In this document: piece by piece, positions 51,701-60,623 of the stretch
How positions within the stretch are numbered: the first letter of the stretch is position 1
Layout of the letters: every line of letters starts with the position of its first letter
Assembly (NCBI RefSeq): GCF_026262505.1
Contig: NC_067208.1
Coordinates: 6,147,962-6,211,961, forward strand
Direction of reading: 5' to 3'
Source of the DNA: Trichomonas vaginalis G3
Lineage: Eukaryota; Parabasalia; Trichomonadida; Trichomonadidae
Length of the DNA stretch: 64,000 nt
The notes under the pieces: model-generated
Database searches by the model: none
The model's input: the letters and a program-made list of their open reading frames with translations, nothing else
What the model was told of the DNA's origin: nothing
Made by a program: the position numbers and the translations under genes

Positions 51701-52216
51701 ACTGAACGTCTTGAATTAATCTTCCATTATTTTCTTTACATTTCTCACAATGCTTTAAAAATCTTCTTTGGTTTTTCCTTTCTGGATCATCACGGATAGA
51801 ATAACTTCTTCTTTACAATATGGACAAACTTTATAGCCTGTGAGTGCTTCAACGTCTGTTATTCTGTCAGCGTGAAGTTTTCCACATGGACTCTGTGTTA
51901 ATAAAATATTTACTGTTTCAAATTCTGGATCTATCATTATTGATTCCACTAATGGAAAGTCTACCTTATTTATGTCCACGTCTTCTGGTTGAGGATCACA
52001 ATAATAGAAATCAATATTAACATTTAACATTCTCGCTAATCTCTCACTTTCTGATGAAATGTCAAACCCTTCATATGCATCTATTGCTTCATTTAAATAG
52101 CTTCTATGAGTTTTAGGATTAACACCATCAGGAATGTTATAGAAGCGTTTAAATAACCTTCTACCTTCTGCTCTAATTTGATTATCATTCATTTTAGCTG
52201 TTCCGTTTTTGTTCAT
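48750..52216 (-). pseudogene. Protein-primed DNA polymerase with embedded HNH domain (Polinton B, fossil)
   Basis: The main open stretch (48750-51701) has about 980 codons. Exonuclease motifs are YYITFDFETLET (I), NIIGFNSGKFDLNLI (II) and HYCNKDVEIM (III). An HNH-type zinc nuclease motif lies at about 50380-50515: CKMCGKVFTY, then PTLDRIDNEKPHTKENCQLM and CCYCN. Next are the GGL turn and polymerase motifs GVDFNSLYPSSF (A), ISLNGSYGYD (B) and EGDTDSSYW (C). Further Cys pairs occur near the end (CDTC, CPKC, CCENGCC). The part up to 52216 (start signal ATTCTTACATAAATG) has a CPYC knuckle and is probably the gene's N-terminal region. A double hairpin (51323-51348) lies in frame. About one break. 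Confidence 0.85.
51323..51348. repeat. In-frame double hairpin in the polymerase gene
   Basis: GGGAC-AAA-GTCCC (51323-51335) followed by GCCG-TTTG-CGGC (51337-51348). It encodes KPQTAGTLSH between exonuclease motifs I and II. Confidence 0.65.
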
Positions 52217-52265
52217 TTATGTAAGAATAAAAAATTAAAAAATAAATAAAAATAAAGTTTATTTT

Positions 52266-53372
52266 TTAAAGCCCATAAAATGAATTAAGAACACATAAAT
52301 TTTTATCATCTGCGACGTGACGAATACATTTTAATTTACTCAAGAATGCGTACCCTGATACATTAAATCTAATTCCTGTCTTATTTAATTTCACAACTTT
52401 GAAAAGGAATGTATGAATAGCTATAAAATGATGAGAAAATGTTTTATGGGTTGCTTCCATTTTTTCTGAAATAAATGAATAAATATAATGCTTATACGTT
52501 TTCATATCTTTTATATTCTTAATAACGAATGGTATAGACCTTTCCACTTCATCTTCCTTCGGTGCTGTTCTTTCATATGAAACATTATTAGTATCTTCAA
52601 CAATGAAACCGCAATCACATAAAATTTTATATGTTCCAATGGTTTCTTTTGATATTTTATCTAATAAATCAAAAACTTTATCAACACCTGTGCATTTATT
52701 TAAATAATAATTTGTGTAAATATCATGATCTTCTTTCTTAATCGTATTAGTTGCATATGTCACGTTTTTAAGAGCTTTTTTGAATTTCTCAGAATCGAGA
52801 GGGGGTGAAAGTAAGATATAAGGGTATTTTTCATTATCAATAAATTGTAACTTATGTTTACGTATAAATTTAGTACCTTCTTCTGAAAGTGTTTCGTCTA
52901 TTTCACCATCCAATAAATTTTGTGTTGATTCTGAGACATAATTTTTAGATCTTTCTTCATGAGATTTCTGAACTTCTGATTCTGAAGCTGGGATATTCAT
53001 TAAATCCGCTACTTCATTTTCATTATATTTTTCAACTTCTCTGAATTCCTTAATTTTTTCATCTATTTCATCTCTTATTTTTTTCAGTCTTTCAATTTCA
53101 TTGTATTCATCATCTTTAATCCGTTCTTCATAATATTCAGGGAAAACATCAGGTTCTTTAGGTTTTTCTTCTTCAGATGTAGGATATAAGAAATTTATAA
53201 CATCATCTTTATTCATTTTTCCATCATAATCTAAATCATTTAATAACTCGGCAAATTTTTGACAATTTCTTAAATAATATTTATTAACTTCATAACCCGC
53301 CTCCTCTAATATATCCTTTATTTCCTCGTTTGTGAATCCTAATTTTTTAACGTTGTTAGTTTTGACGTTCAT
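52266..53372 (-). CDS. 368-residue Polinton B protein sharing a domain with the Polinton A polymerase N-terminus
   Basis: Starts MNVKTNNVKKLGFTNEEIKD behind TTTTTTAATTCGTAAGAA. Residues about 14-65 (IKDILEEAGYEVNKYYLRN, FAELLNDLDYDGKMNKDDVI) align in pattern with the first 60 residues of the Polinton A polymerase. A coiled coil follows (ERLKKIRDEIDEKIKEFREV), then a strand-rich second half ending KCIRHVADDKNLCVLNSFYG. What is one long polymerase gene in A thus seems to be split between two genes in B. A replication role (terminal-protein or polymerase accessory) is inferred. It looks whole. Confidence 0.5.
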   Translation of the reverse strand: MNVKTNNVKKLGFTNEEIKDILEEAGYEVNKYYLRNCQKFAELLNDLDYDGKMNKDDVINFLYPTSEEEKPKEPDVFPEYYEERIKDDEYNEIERLKKIRDEIDEKIKEFREVEKYNENEVADLMNIPASESEVQKSHEERSKNYVSESTQNLLDGEIDETLSEEGTKFIRKHKLQFIDNEKYPYILLSPPLDSEKFKKALKNVTYATNTIKKEDHDIYTNYYLNKCTGVDKVFDLLDKISKETIGTYKILCDCGFIVEDTNNVSYERTAPKEDEVERSIPFVIKNIKDMKTYKHYIYSFISEKMEATHKTFSHHFIAIHTFLFKVVKLNKTGIRFNVSGYAFLSKLKCIRHVADDKNLCVLNSFYGL

Positions 53373-53435
53373 TTCTTACGAATTAAAAAATAAATTATTC
53401 AAAAATGTAAGACATTAATTTTTAAAGTTTATTTT

Positions 53436-54023
53436 TTATTCATGAAAATAATTATTTCTAATTTCTTTTACTCTCTCGTATATACTAGATTTAAAGAATT
53501 CAGAACATTTCCCATAATCTCCTAAATGTTTTCTTATCTCTAACGTGTGCCAGTTATTATATGAAACTGAATAAACTTTATCTTTATCTTTACACCTTTC
53601 ATCACTTCCAATATATTTATATCTCAGTTTTGATTTAGCGTTTTCATATTCATTAGCGTTTAATAATTCACAGTCTTCCTTTTTAAATAAATGTTTTATG
53701 TATTCAGGATTTAATATTCTTCTTTTATATGCTCCTAACTTAGTTCTAAAGGTTTTTCTACAAAATTTAGGAATTCCATCCTCTTTAATGTCATCAATGA
53801 TTTCCATTTCATTATTTTCAATTTCTTCTTCTCGTTTATGAGGTCTTTGATTATGACTCCATTGATTCCATGAAATTAAATATTCTTTATCATTATATTT
53901 ATACCTCATTAGCTTATTTTGGCTTTCATATTCATTTAATAATTCACAATCTTCATTTTTAAATTGAAGTTTAACCCATTCAGGATTTAAACAATGTTTA
54001 ATTAATCGCGGAATATCTGACAT
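53436..54023 (-). CDS. 195-residue protein with two tandem giant-virus-type repeats (Polinton B)
   Basis: Two copies of one module of about 60 residues: NPEWVKLQFKNEDCELLNEY ... YLISWNQWSHNQRPH (residues about 13-63) and NPEYIKHLFKKEDCELLNAN ... YSVSYNNWHTLEIRKH (about 105-165). The pattern 'C-E-L-L-N-E-Y ... Y-K-Y ... S-W' resembles the treble-clef-like repeats found in front of nuclease domains in large DNA viruses. No catalytic domain is attached here, so the product may only bind nucleic acid. It is the last gene before the element's end. It looks whole. Confidence 0.5.
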   Translation of the reverse strand: MSDIPRLIKHCLNPEWVKLQFKNEDCELLNEYESQNKLMRYKYNDKEYLISWNQWSHNQRPHKREEEIENNEMEIIDDIKEDGIPKFCRKTFRTKLGAYKRRILNPEYIKHLFKKEDCELLNANEYENAKSKLRYKYIGSDERCKDKDKVYSVSYNNWHTLEIRKHLGDYGKCSEFFKSSIYERVKEIRNNYFHE

Positions 54024-54266
54024 CGTCTATATATAGATTCTTTTATAAAAGATAAAAAATAAATTATTTTAAAATTAATGTTAATTTTTTATTGATTTAT
54101 AAATAAATATATTTTAATGCATCGTCTATATATAGACGTAACAAAAAAAGTCACTAAACCCATCATATCCTACTACTATCAAATCCCAAATAGGATATAA
54201 ATGATTTTTGTAGATACTAATTCTCGAAATTAATGTAGAGATGTTGGATATAAGACTAGTCATATA
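54024..54266. other. AT-rich end region of Polinton B
   Basis: No gene. It has the direct repeat ATCGTCTATATATAG at 54023-54037 and 54120-54134, each containing a short palindrome CTATATATAG, and an ATATCCT...AGGATAT inverted pair near 54165-54200. The outer terminal repeat of Polinton B should end here, but without the other end I cannot mark it. Confidence 0.45.
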
Positions 54267-54270
54267 TTAA

Positions 54271-55312
54271 GGGTGCACACGAGAGGATCATGTAAACTTC
54301 AGAATTTAGAACCTTATTTTTAGGCATTATCTTGGCTACCTATTTTAGGCTCGAAAAGCAAAAAAATATCAAAAAATACAACTTGACTCCATTATGACCC
54401 TTTCATGGAGGTAGTTTTTATCCGCTAGTATTTTCCCTTTGAATCTCTTTACAATTCGAAATCAAATTCAAATTTCAGTAGAAGAAAGGAAGAATCGACT
54501 TACTACGGTTGTAATACGAATAAATACATATATTTAATTATTTTTATTTACATAATAATTGTTTGAAGCTCATATTCCAACAAATTTTTAAATAAAAACA
54601 TTAAAATGTTGAAAATGTTCATATATTTTAATAGGGTTTTGGCACTTTATTGAGGAATTACTACATACATAGTCGAACTGAACTTGATATTTTGAAATTT
54701 AAATTATTTATCAAAGTTAAAATTTAACTTGAAATTTATAATTATTTAGTCATATTTTGCATAATTCTAAGTAGATTTTGTAAAAAATCAAGAAAGAAAA
54801 ATTTTAACGTGCTTTATTTTTTCTTTTTTATAATAATACATATTATTATATAATTAACATATTCATAATGTTTCACCCTTTCAAAAATATAATCCTCCTC
54901 CTCTCAAATAAACGTACATACGGGTGGCCTCTTTTTTCAAAAAATTAAAATTTGAAATTTTGGGCTCAAATATTAGAGATTTTTTCAACCTTCAACGATA
55001 TATGTTGTCTATATCAGACCTCCTTTCTTTTTGATACTTAACATTGTTCCTAAATCTTAGCCGTTAAGGCTGTTCTGAAAATATTTTTTTTTGAAAAAAT
55101 TCGAAAAAAATTCTTAAAATTCAAAAATTCCTTAATTCCTGAGGATTTTGGAAAAAAGTTTTTACATGAACATGTGTATATTATATGAAGTATATTGATA
55201 AGGTAAAAATCAAATTTTATTGCATATTCATCGAGAAAATAAACTAACGAATCCCTCAAAATTGAGAGGGTAATCCTCCTCCTCTCAAATAAACGTACAT
55301 ACGGGTGCACCC
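54271..55312. mobile_element. 1.04-kb non-autonomous element with TTAA duplications
   Basis: Inverted ends GGGTGCAC (54271-54278) and GTGCACCC (55305-55312) are flanked by TTAA on both sides (54267-54270 and 55313-55316), the target of piggyBac- and Kolobok-type transposons. Inside, about 36 bp next to the right end (AATCCTCCTCCTCTCAAATA followed by AACGTACATACGGGTG) is repeated at about 54889-54924. No coding region is convincing. The short inverted ends make the family assignment tentative. Confidence 0.55.
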
Positions 55313-55316
55313 TTAA

Positions 55317-55714
55317 ACTTTTTGAGTAAACTATTCAATTTCACCTGCCTCGCTATTCCAAATCGTCATATGAATATTGACACAAACACATATCAGTATT
55401 CCATAAAAAGATCGAATATTATTTTCAGAGCCTTATTCTATTGAAATTAACTCAAATTTTGGTCGGATAATAGGAGCTAATCGTTATACATAATATAGTA
55501 AATCACGATATTAATTCGATAGTACTCTCAATTCAAAATTTTATGCCTTAATTTGTGAAAATTATCACCTTTGTTGGTGATACGATGATGACATATCAAA
55601 TTATCACAATGAAATTTTCTTTAAAACGGAATTCTGAGTGTTACGATTAATTTGGCTTCAAAAAATCGAGATTTTTTGATAAGATTTAAGAGCACATTAT
55701 AATTAAGATTTTTC
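55317..55714. other. Intergenic region upstream of the subtilisin-like gene
   Basis: About 400 bp of AT-rich DNA. I see no gene and no clear initiator of the TCA(C/T)T(T/A) type close to the ATG at 55715. Confidence 0.5.
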
Positions 55715-58276
55715 ATGATTATCGCTTTATTCCTTCTTGCAACTGTTCATATTAACCCAGACAATGAAGCTCCAATAGGAGATCCAATTCCTGATTTCTA
55801 TATCAAGAATACTGGGCAATATAATGGAGTTCCAAATGAAGATCTAAACATTGTTCCAGCAATAGAAAAAGGATTGAATGGTAATGATATTTCTATTAGT
55901 GTTTTTAGTACAGATTGCGCAGATCCAAACGAAAATAATGGATCTGAGCCAAAAGATCCAAAAAATTCTCGAGAACCTCCAAAACCAGATACTAATGAAA
56001 AACAAAGTCATCTTTTATCAATCATAGGTAATAAAATCGACGATCACCAATGCCTTGGAATTGCACCCAAGAGCACTGTAAAATGTTATCCAATACAACA
56101 GAATCAAGGACAATTACCATACTATATAGCATTACATATGTCAGACACAAAATACTCATTAACGCAACTCAATGCCTTTCCAAATAACAAAATGTGCACA
56201 GATGGAAAAATCATCGTAGACACCTATGATGAATTGAAAGAAAGATTACTTTCCTCTAATTATGTAAGAGGTCGCAGTGGATTAGGCTGGATTAATGTTT
56301 TTGCCCCACAAATGTGCAACGGCATAGGCGCAGATCCAAATTACGATGCTTTAATGCAGACACGATTTACAATGAATATTGCTGCTACTACAAACAAAGG
56401 CGATAGAGCTTACTACTCACCAAAATCGTCAAATTTATTATTCAACGTTCCATCTACAGATACATCGATTGACTATGGAGATAACGTAACTGTTAATCCT
56501 GTTCATACCTGTGGTATTCAAAACCCATCACAGCCAATGGCAACGAAGATGGAAGCTGCGACTGCCATTGCTACAGGTGCTTTAGCTCTAATCCTTCAAA
56601 CAAGTAAGAATATCACATGGCGCCTTCTCCAGTTGGTCATAGCTCTTTCTTCTACAGTTAACGATGCAGATCATCCATCCTGGATTACAAATGCGGCCAA
56701 TATAAAGTATTCAAACATAGACGGCTTTGGCCGGTTGAATGTTGCCAGAGCTATTGAACTCATCCCACAGATTGTTCCCCTTGGAACTGAATATGAGGTA
56801 CAGTCCACAAACACATACGATTCTCATGTCATTCCTTCATGCAGAAGTGCACCACTGAATTTTACCCATACAATAGAGAAGAAAGTCAATTTCATCGAAT
56901 CTGTCAATCTGATAATTGACACTTTTCATGAAAACATCGGCGAATTGACCATTGAGATTGAATCTCCATCAGGTACAAGAGTTACTGTTAACGAGATTAC
57001 TAATACAGAGAGTCGTGGTCCAGGATTAAAGAGATTTGCTTTCACGGCGAGACAATTCTTAGGAGAGAATGCAAATGGTGACTGGAAAGTCTATATTTCA
57101 GCTGCTGGATGCATCCCTACTGGCCGAATCACAAAGACAAAATTAAGAATATTCGGTACATCGAAAATTGTCTTATTCGGAAAGAGAACACTCGAGAAAT
57201 CCACAACAGACATCACTGACCAACCAATTGGCAGTGTAATTCCTCAGCCAATATCATATACACAGTATAAACAGTTGCCAAACAACGAATCAATACATTT
57301 GTCAATTGACAATTACAGCCCACGTTCAACTATCGATTCCTCAAAGAATTTGACATTCAGACTCACAGGAATCGATAGTTTCGCTGACAGCCCAGCTACT
57401 CTCTTCTTCACAACAACAGATCCGGATGAAGTAGGTTCAATCGCAAAGGGAGTTATCAATTTTGAAAAGACCTCTCAAATTAACGGTTTTAACTGTTATT
57501 CACCTCACAACTTGGCCGGCAAGTGCAACATCACATACATTGTGAATATTGTTTATGCTCCTGATATTATCTTCAGTGCAAGATGCGGTCCTTTCTCAAT
57601 AAAACCATTGAACATCAATATCAAGCAATACGAGAAAATAAAGAAAGATGAAGTGATCACAAAACCATATTCATTGAATATAGAAGTTGATGATGCAGAT
57701 GATGAGCATGTATTGACATCAATCATTGATTATGACCATAAAACTGTTTTACAACAGTCTTTTGAACCAAACAAAGGATATGTTTTATTTATTATACCTG
57801 AATCATCGAATTTCACAAGAGGAATATTGACTGTACAGTCATTGAACACAGACCATGATCCATGCTCTGTATTTATCAATGCTTTTATTGTCGATGGCTC
57901 CGAAATTACACAAGAAGAATTAAATAATTTTAAATTTAATATGTCATCGCAATGTTCGAAGATTTCTGGTTTAGTTTATCAGGCTTGTGTCCCTCCTGAT
58001 ACTAATCCAATCATTACTTATACTTCTCAGCCTCCATCACAAACTGAGAAGCCAAATAAATACTCACCAACATCAAAGGAAGAATCTGCAAATGAAATAA
58101 GTGAGAAAAAGAAACAGAAACAAAAAATTATAATTTCAATAAGTGTCATTTTCACTGTTGTAGTTGTTCTGATTCTTGTTGGTGTTACTTTGTTAGTTGT
58201 TAAGGATCACATCAAAGAAAAGAATGAGCCTGAAGAATATTGTTCTGAAACTGTTGCTCCTGCAGCAACTTTATAA
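55715..58276 (+). CDS. Membrane-anchored subtilisin/kexin-like protein, probably inactive
   Basis: An 853-residue type I membrane protein. A short signal peptide (MIIALFLLATVHI) is followed by an S8-like domain (residues about 45-350): NDISISVFSTDCADP in the Asp region, SHLLSIIGN with a His at about 99 in the His region, and GIAPKSTVKCYPI. Where active enzymes have G-T-S-x-A-x-P, this protein reads ATKMEAATAIATGALAL (about 275), with Lys in place of the serine nucleophile. A proprotein-convertase P domain follows (about 380-486; GELTIEIESPSGTRV, NGDWKVYISAAG), then extracellular domains, one TM segment (about 806-829) and a 24-residue acidic tail. T. vaginalis is known to have an S8 family; this member looks like a surface pseudopeptidase. 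Start: first ATG. Confidence 0.85.
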   Translation: MIIALFLLATVHINPDNEAPIGDPIPDFYIKNTGQYNGVPNEDLNIVPAIEKGLNGNDISISVFSTDCADPNENNGSEPKDPKNSREPPKPDTNEKQSHLLSIIGNKIDDHQCLGIAPKSTVKCYPIQQNQGQLPYYIALHMSDTKYSLTQLNAFPNNKMCTDGKIIVDTYDELKERLLSSNYVRGRSGLGWINVFAPQMCNGIGADPNYDALMQTRFTMNIAATTNKGDRAYYSPKSSNLLFNVPSTDTSIDYGDNVTVNPVHTCGIQNPSQPMATKMEAATAIATGALALILQTSKNITWRLLQLVIALSSTVNDADHPSWITNAANIKYSNIDGFGRLNVARAIELIPQIVPLGTEYEVQSTNTYDSHVIPSCRSAPLNFTHTIEKKVNFIESVNLIIDTFHENIGELTIEIESPSGTRVTVNEITNTESRGPGLKRFAFTARQFLGENANGDWKVYISAAGCIPTGRITKTKLRIFGTSKIVLFGKRTLEKSTTDITDQPIGSVIPQPISYTQYKQLPNNESIHLSIDNYSPRSTIDSSKNLTFRLTGIDSFADSPATLFFTTTDPDEVGSIAKGVINFEKTSQINGFNCYSPHNLAGKCNITYIVNIVYAPDIIFSARCGPFSIKPLNINIKQYEKIKKDEVITKPYSLNIEVDDADDEHVLTSIIDYDHKTVLQQSFEPNKGYVLFIIPESSNFTRGILTVQSLNTDHDPCSVFINAFIVDGSEITQEELNNFKFNMSSQCSKISGLVYQACVPPDTNPIITYTSQPPSQTEKPNKYSPTSKEESANEISEKKKQKQKIIISISVIFTVVVVLILVGVTLLVVKDHIKEKNEPEEYCSETVAPAATL

Positions 58277-59040
58277 AAATTTTGTTTGTATTTTCATGAA
58301 AAAAATCAAAAAAACTTTTTTCCCATCTTTTTTAGCTTACTCAAAGATTGAGAAGCTTTGTTTGTGCATGCAAATTTAGCTTTCCTTTGATCAAACAAGT
58401 TAAAACACATCAAATTTTAAAATAAATGAGGTTAATTGAAATGTTTTTACTCAAAGTTAGGTTTAAGAACAAAAGCTGATTCAAATCTGATTGGTAAGAT
58501 ATATCACATATTTGGTATTAAATTAGATTCTGATGAAAACATATTCTCACAATTGAGAGGGCGAAGCACTATTGAAAATAAATGAAATATGAGAAAATCG
58601 GCTAAAAATAACTAAGGGCATTCGTAGTCAAAATATTTAATCATGAAACTCGACTTGATCAAATTCGGTTCCATTCTTTGAGTAAGATTCATGCAACATT
58701 TGGACCATATACACATTTCAAGATATGGAATAGGGAATTAATTATCTCTTTCTTTAAATTCCCATAGAAAACCTTATATTCCTGATAAATCGGTAATAAT
58801 ATATGGAGAATACTGACCCAGATTTAACTGTATTGCACAATGGCACATCTCTTAATGTTTTTGGTTGTTTCATAGGTAATGACGCTGATAACGAATGGCT
58901 CAATATAAAAATTCGATTATCAAACTAAATTTCTATCAAATTTAGCATATTTTGGCTGCAAAACATATCAACAAAACATTTTGATGATGGCCGATCAAAG
59001 ATTTTACCGATCAAAAAAAGTGAGACAAAATCATTTTATT
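58277..59040. other. Intergenic region between two host genes
   Basis: About 760 bp, AT-rich. A short GAGAGGGCGAAGCAC phrase near 58553 recalls the Polinton hairpins but does not form a stem. No gene is seen. Confidence 0.5.
59031..59036 (+). promoter_or_regulatory. Trichomonad initiator (Inr)
   Basis: TCATTT lies five bases before the ATG at 59041 and matches the T. vaginalis initiator consensus TCA(C/T)T(T/A). It supports a trichomonad origin and the choice of start codon. Confidence 0.65.
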
Positions 59041-59973
59041 ATGATCAAAGAATTCTCACATCTAACTTACCATGTTGTAGATGCTTTCTTCACAGGCATT
59101 CCTCATGCTGCCAGTGTCTATGCTGTTAAGTCAAAGACAGGAGATGCTGCAATTTGGGACACAGGCACTCCAAGAAACTATGATTTATTGAAGAAACAGC
59201 TTTACGATATCGGAATTACAAAAGATAACTTAACAAAAATCGTTTTATCGCACATTCACATGGATCACACAGGAAATGCATCTCAATTAGTAAAAGATTT
59301 TCCAAATGCTATGATTTATGTACATCCAAGAGGCGCTCGTCATGTTGAAAACCCAGAAATAATCATAAGAGAAGCAAGAAAAGTCATGCAATACAACTAC
59401 GAACTTGAATACAAAGATAAAGTTGTACCTGTTCCAAAGGACCGAATAATTCAAGTAAAAGATGGAACAACACTTGAATTCGGTGGCGGTGCATCGGTTG
59501 AATTGATTTATGCTCCTGGCCATGCATATCATCATCTTGCTTGGATAGATAAAAAGGCACACATCGCATTAACAGGTGATTCATTCGGTAATGTTTACGA
59601 TGACATTGCTAAAAATGTAGGTTTCGCTATCACATCTCCAGCTGCTTTTGATCCTGACGCTTGGACCGATACAATCACAAGAATTATGAACATGGGAACA
59701 GAAAGTTACGGTGTAGCCCATTATGGCTTCCATGATAACACAGAACAGAATTACAACCAATTAATGAAATGGCTGAAGCGTATGAAGGAGATTGCTCTTA
59801 AGGAAAAGGAAGAGAACATTCCTGCTGCAGTTTTCGATGAATATGCCAAACTTTTTGGAGCAAATTTGGTTAAAAATGATGATCAATTACAAATTAACTA
59901 CAAGACAGGTTTAATTGGTGTTCAGATCTACCACAAAATGGTTAAGGCCAATAAAGTTCATCCAAGAAAGTAA
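59041..59973 (+). CDS. Metallo-beta-lactamase-fold hydrolase (lactonase/glyoxalase II type)
   Basis: A 310-residue cytosolic enzyme with no signal or TM segment. Metal ligands are HIHMDH (His71, His73, Asp75, His76), APGHAYHH (His161), LTGDSFGN (Asp180) and VAHYGFHD (His227), the full dinuclear zinc set of the fold. An early IWDTGTP strand is also typical. The class hydrolyses thioesters, lactones or similar esters; the true substrate cannot be read. I start at MIKEFSHLTYHVVDAFFTGI because of the initiator just upstream; an in-frame ATG lies at 58984. Bacterial relatives are closest in style, so lateral transfer is plausible. It looks whole. Confidence 0.88.
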   Translation: MIKEFSHLTYHVVDAFFTGIPHAASVYAVKSKTGDAAIWDTGTPRNYDLLKKQLYDIGITKDNLTKIVLSHIHMDHTGNASQLVKDFPNAMIYVHPRGARHVENPEIIIREARKVMQYNYELEYKDKVVPVPKDRIIQVKDGTTLEFGGGASVELIYAPGHAYHHLAWIDKKAHIALTGDSFGNVYDDIAKNVGFAITSPAAFDPDAWTDTITRIMNMGTESYGVAHYGFHDNTEQNYNQLMKWLKRMKEIALKEKEENIPAAVFDEYAKLFGANLVKNDDQLQINYKTGLIGVQIYHKMVKANKVHPRK

Positions 59974-60623
59974 ATTTGATCTCAAATTCTGTTTTATTTG
60001 AGTTCAAAACATAAATTACATGTAAAATCTATCCTAATATTATAGACTGAATAAAGATTTACTATCCAAACTAAAAAAGTATTTTTTAAAAAAGTATTAG
60101 AGATGGAGATTAATTTTAATTAATATCTCTATCATTGAATAGGATCCAGGAAAAGTAAACGGTGTCTTAGCACAATAAACACCTTTGTTATTATATACAC
60201 CCTAAACACATTGTTTCCAATGAGTGATTATACCTTTGGATAAGATTTTGTTGTCATTGATCATTTAAAATCTCAGAAGTTTCTGCACTGAAATGAGATG
60301 TACTTTGACTGTATATACAATGGATATGTTATTTTTTCCAATTTATGCATGAATTTTTTAAAAATTGATTTTGATATTTTATATCTTTTAATAAATATAA
60401 AAATGAGGTATGCATTGATTTCAAACATCATAATAACAACGTTTTTATTCTAATTCAAACATATAACAAAAAAATATAAAACAAATCTGAAAACTTATTT
60501 AAGTCTTCGACAAATATTAGATTTTTGAGTAGCTTGTAGTGAAGAAGATTGATTATAACCAATCAAATTTAGAGAAAATCCTATTTCACCTGGCGGAGGT
60601 CGTTTTAGCACAAAAGTGTTGAA
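59974..60623. other. Intergenic region between convergent host genes
   Basis: About 650 bp of AT-rich DNA between convergent genes. It has TA-rich runs and no gene-like frame. Confidence 0.5.

Larger units (their letters stand above)
41495..54170. mobile_element. Polinton B, right segment (fossil)
   Basis: Continues from the left segment after the second TTCAAGCAT. It carries a penton-like gene, fibre, KilA-N, integrase, polymerase with HNH, and three left-reading accessory genes. The right boundary is not fixed because the left terminal repeat is outside the window. The coding part ends at 54023, and an ATCGTCTATATATAG direct repeat (54023-54037 and 54120-54134) with AT-rich DNA follows, so I place the end near 54170 with an uncertainty of at least 100 bp. 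Apart from the large insertion only a few breaks are evident, so it looks less decayed than Polinton A. Confidence 0.75.

Noticed and set aside
58540-58570. GAGAGGGCGAAGCAC near 58553 as a host copy of the double hairpin
   Set aside because: Only one half-stem is present and no second hairpin follows.
58984-59040. Upstream start MMADQRFYRSKKVRQNHF for the hydrolase
   Set aside because: The initiator at 59031 lies downstream of that ATG, so a transcript starting there would begin translation at 59041.
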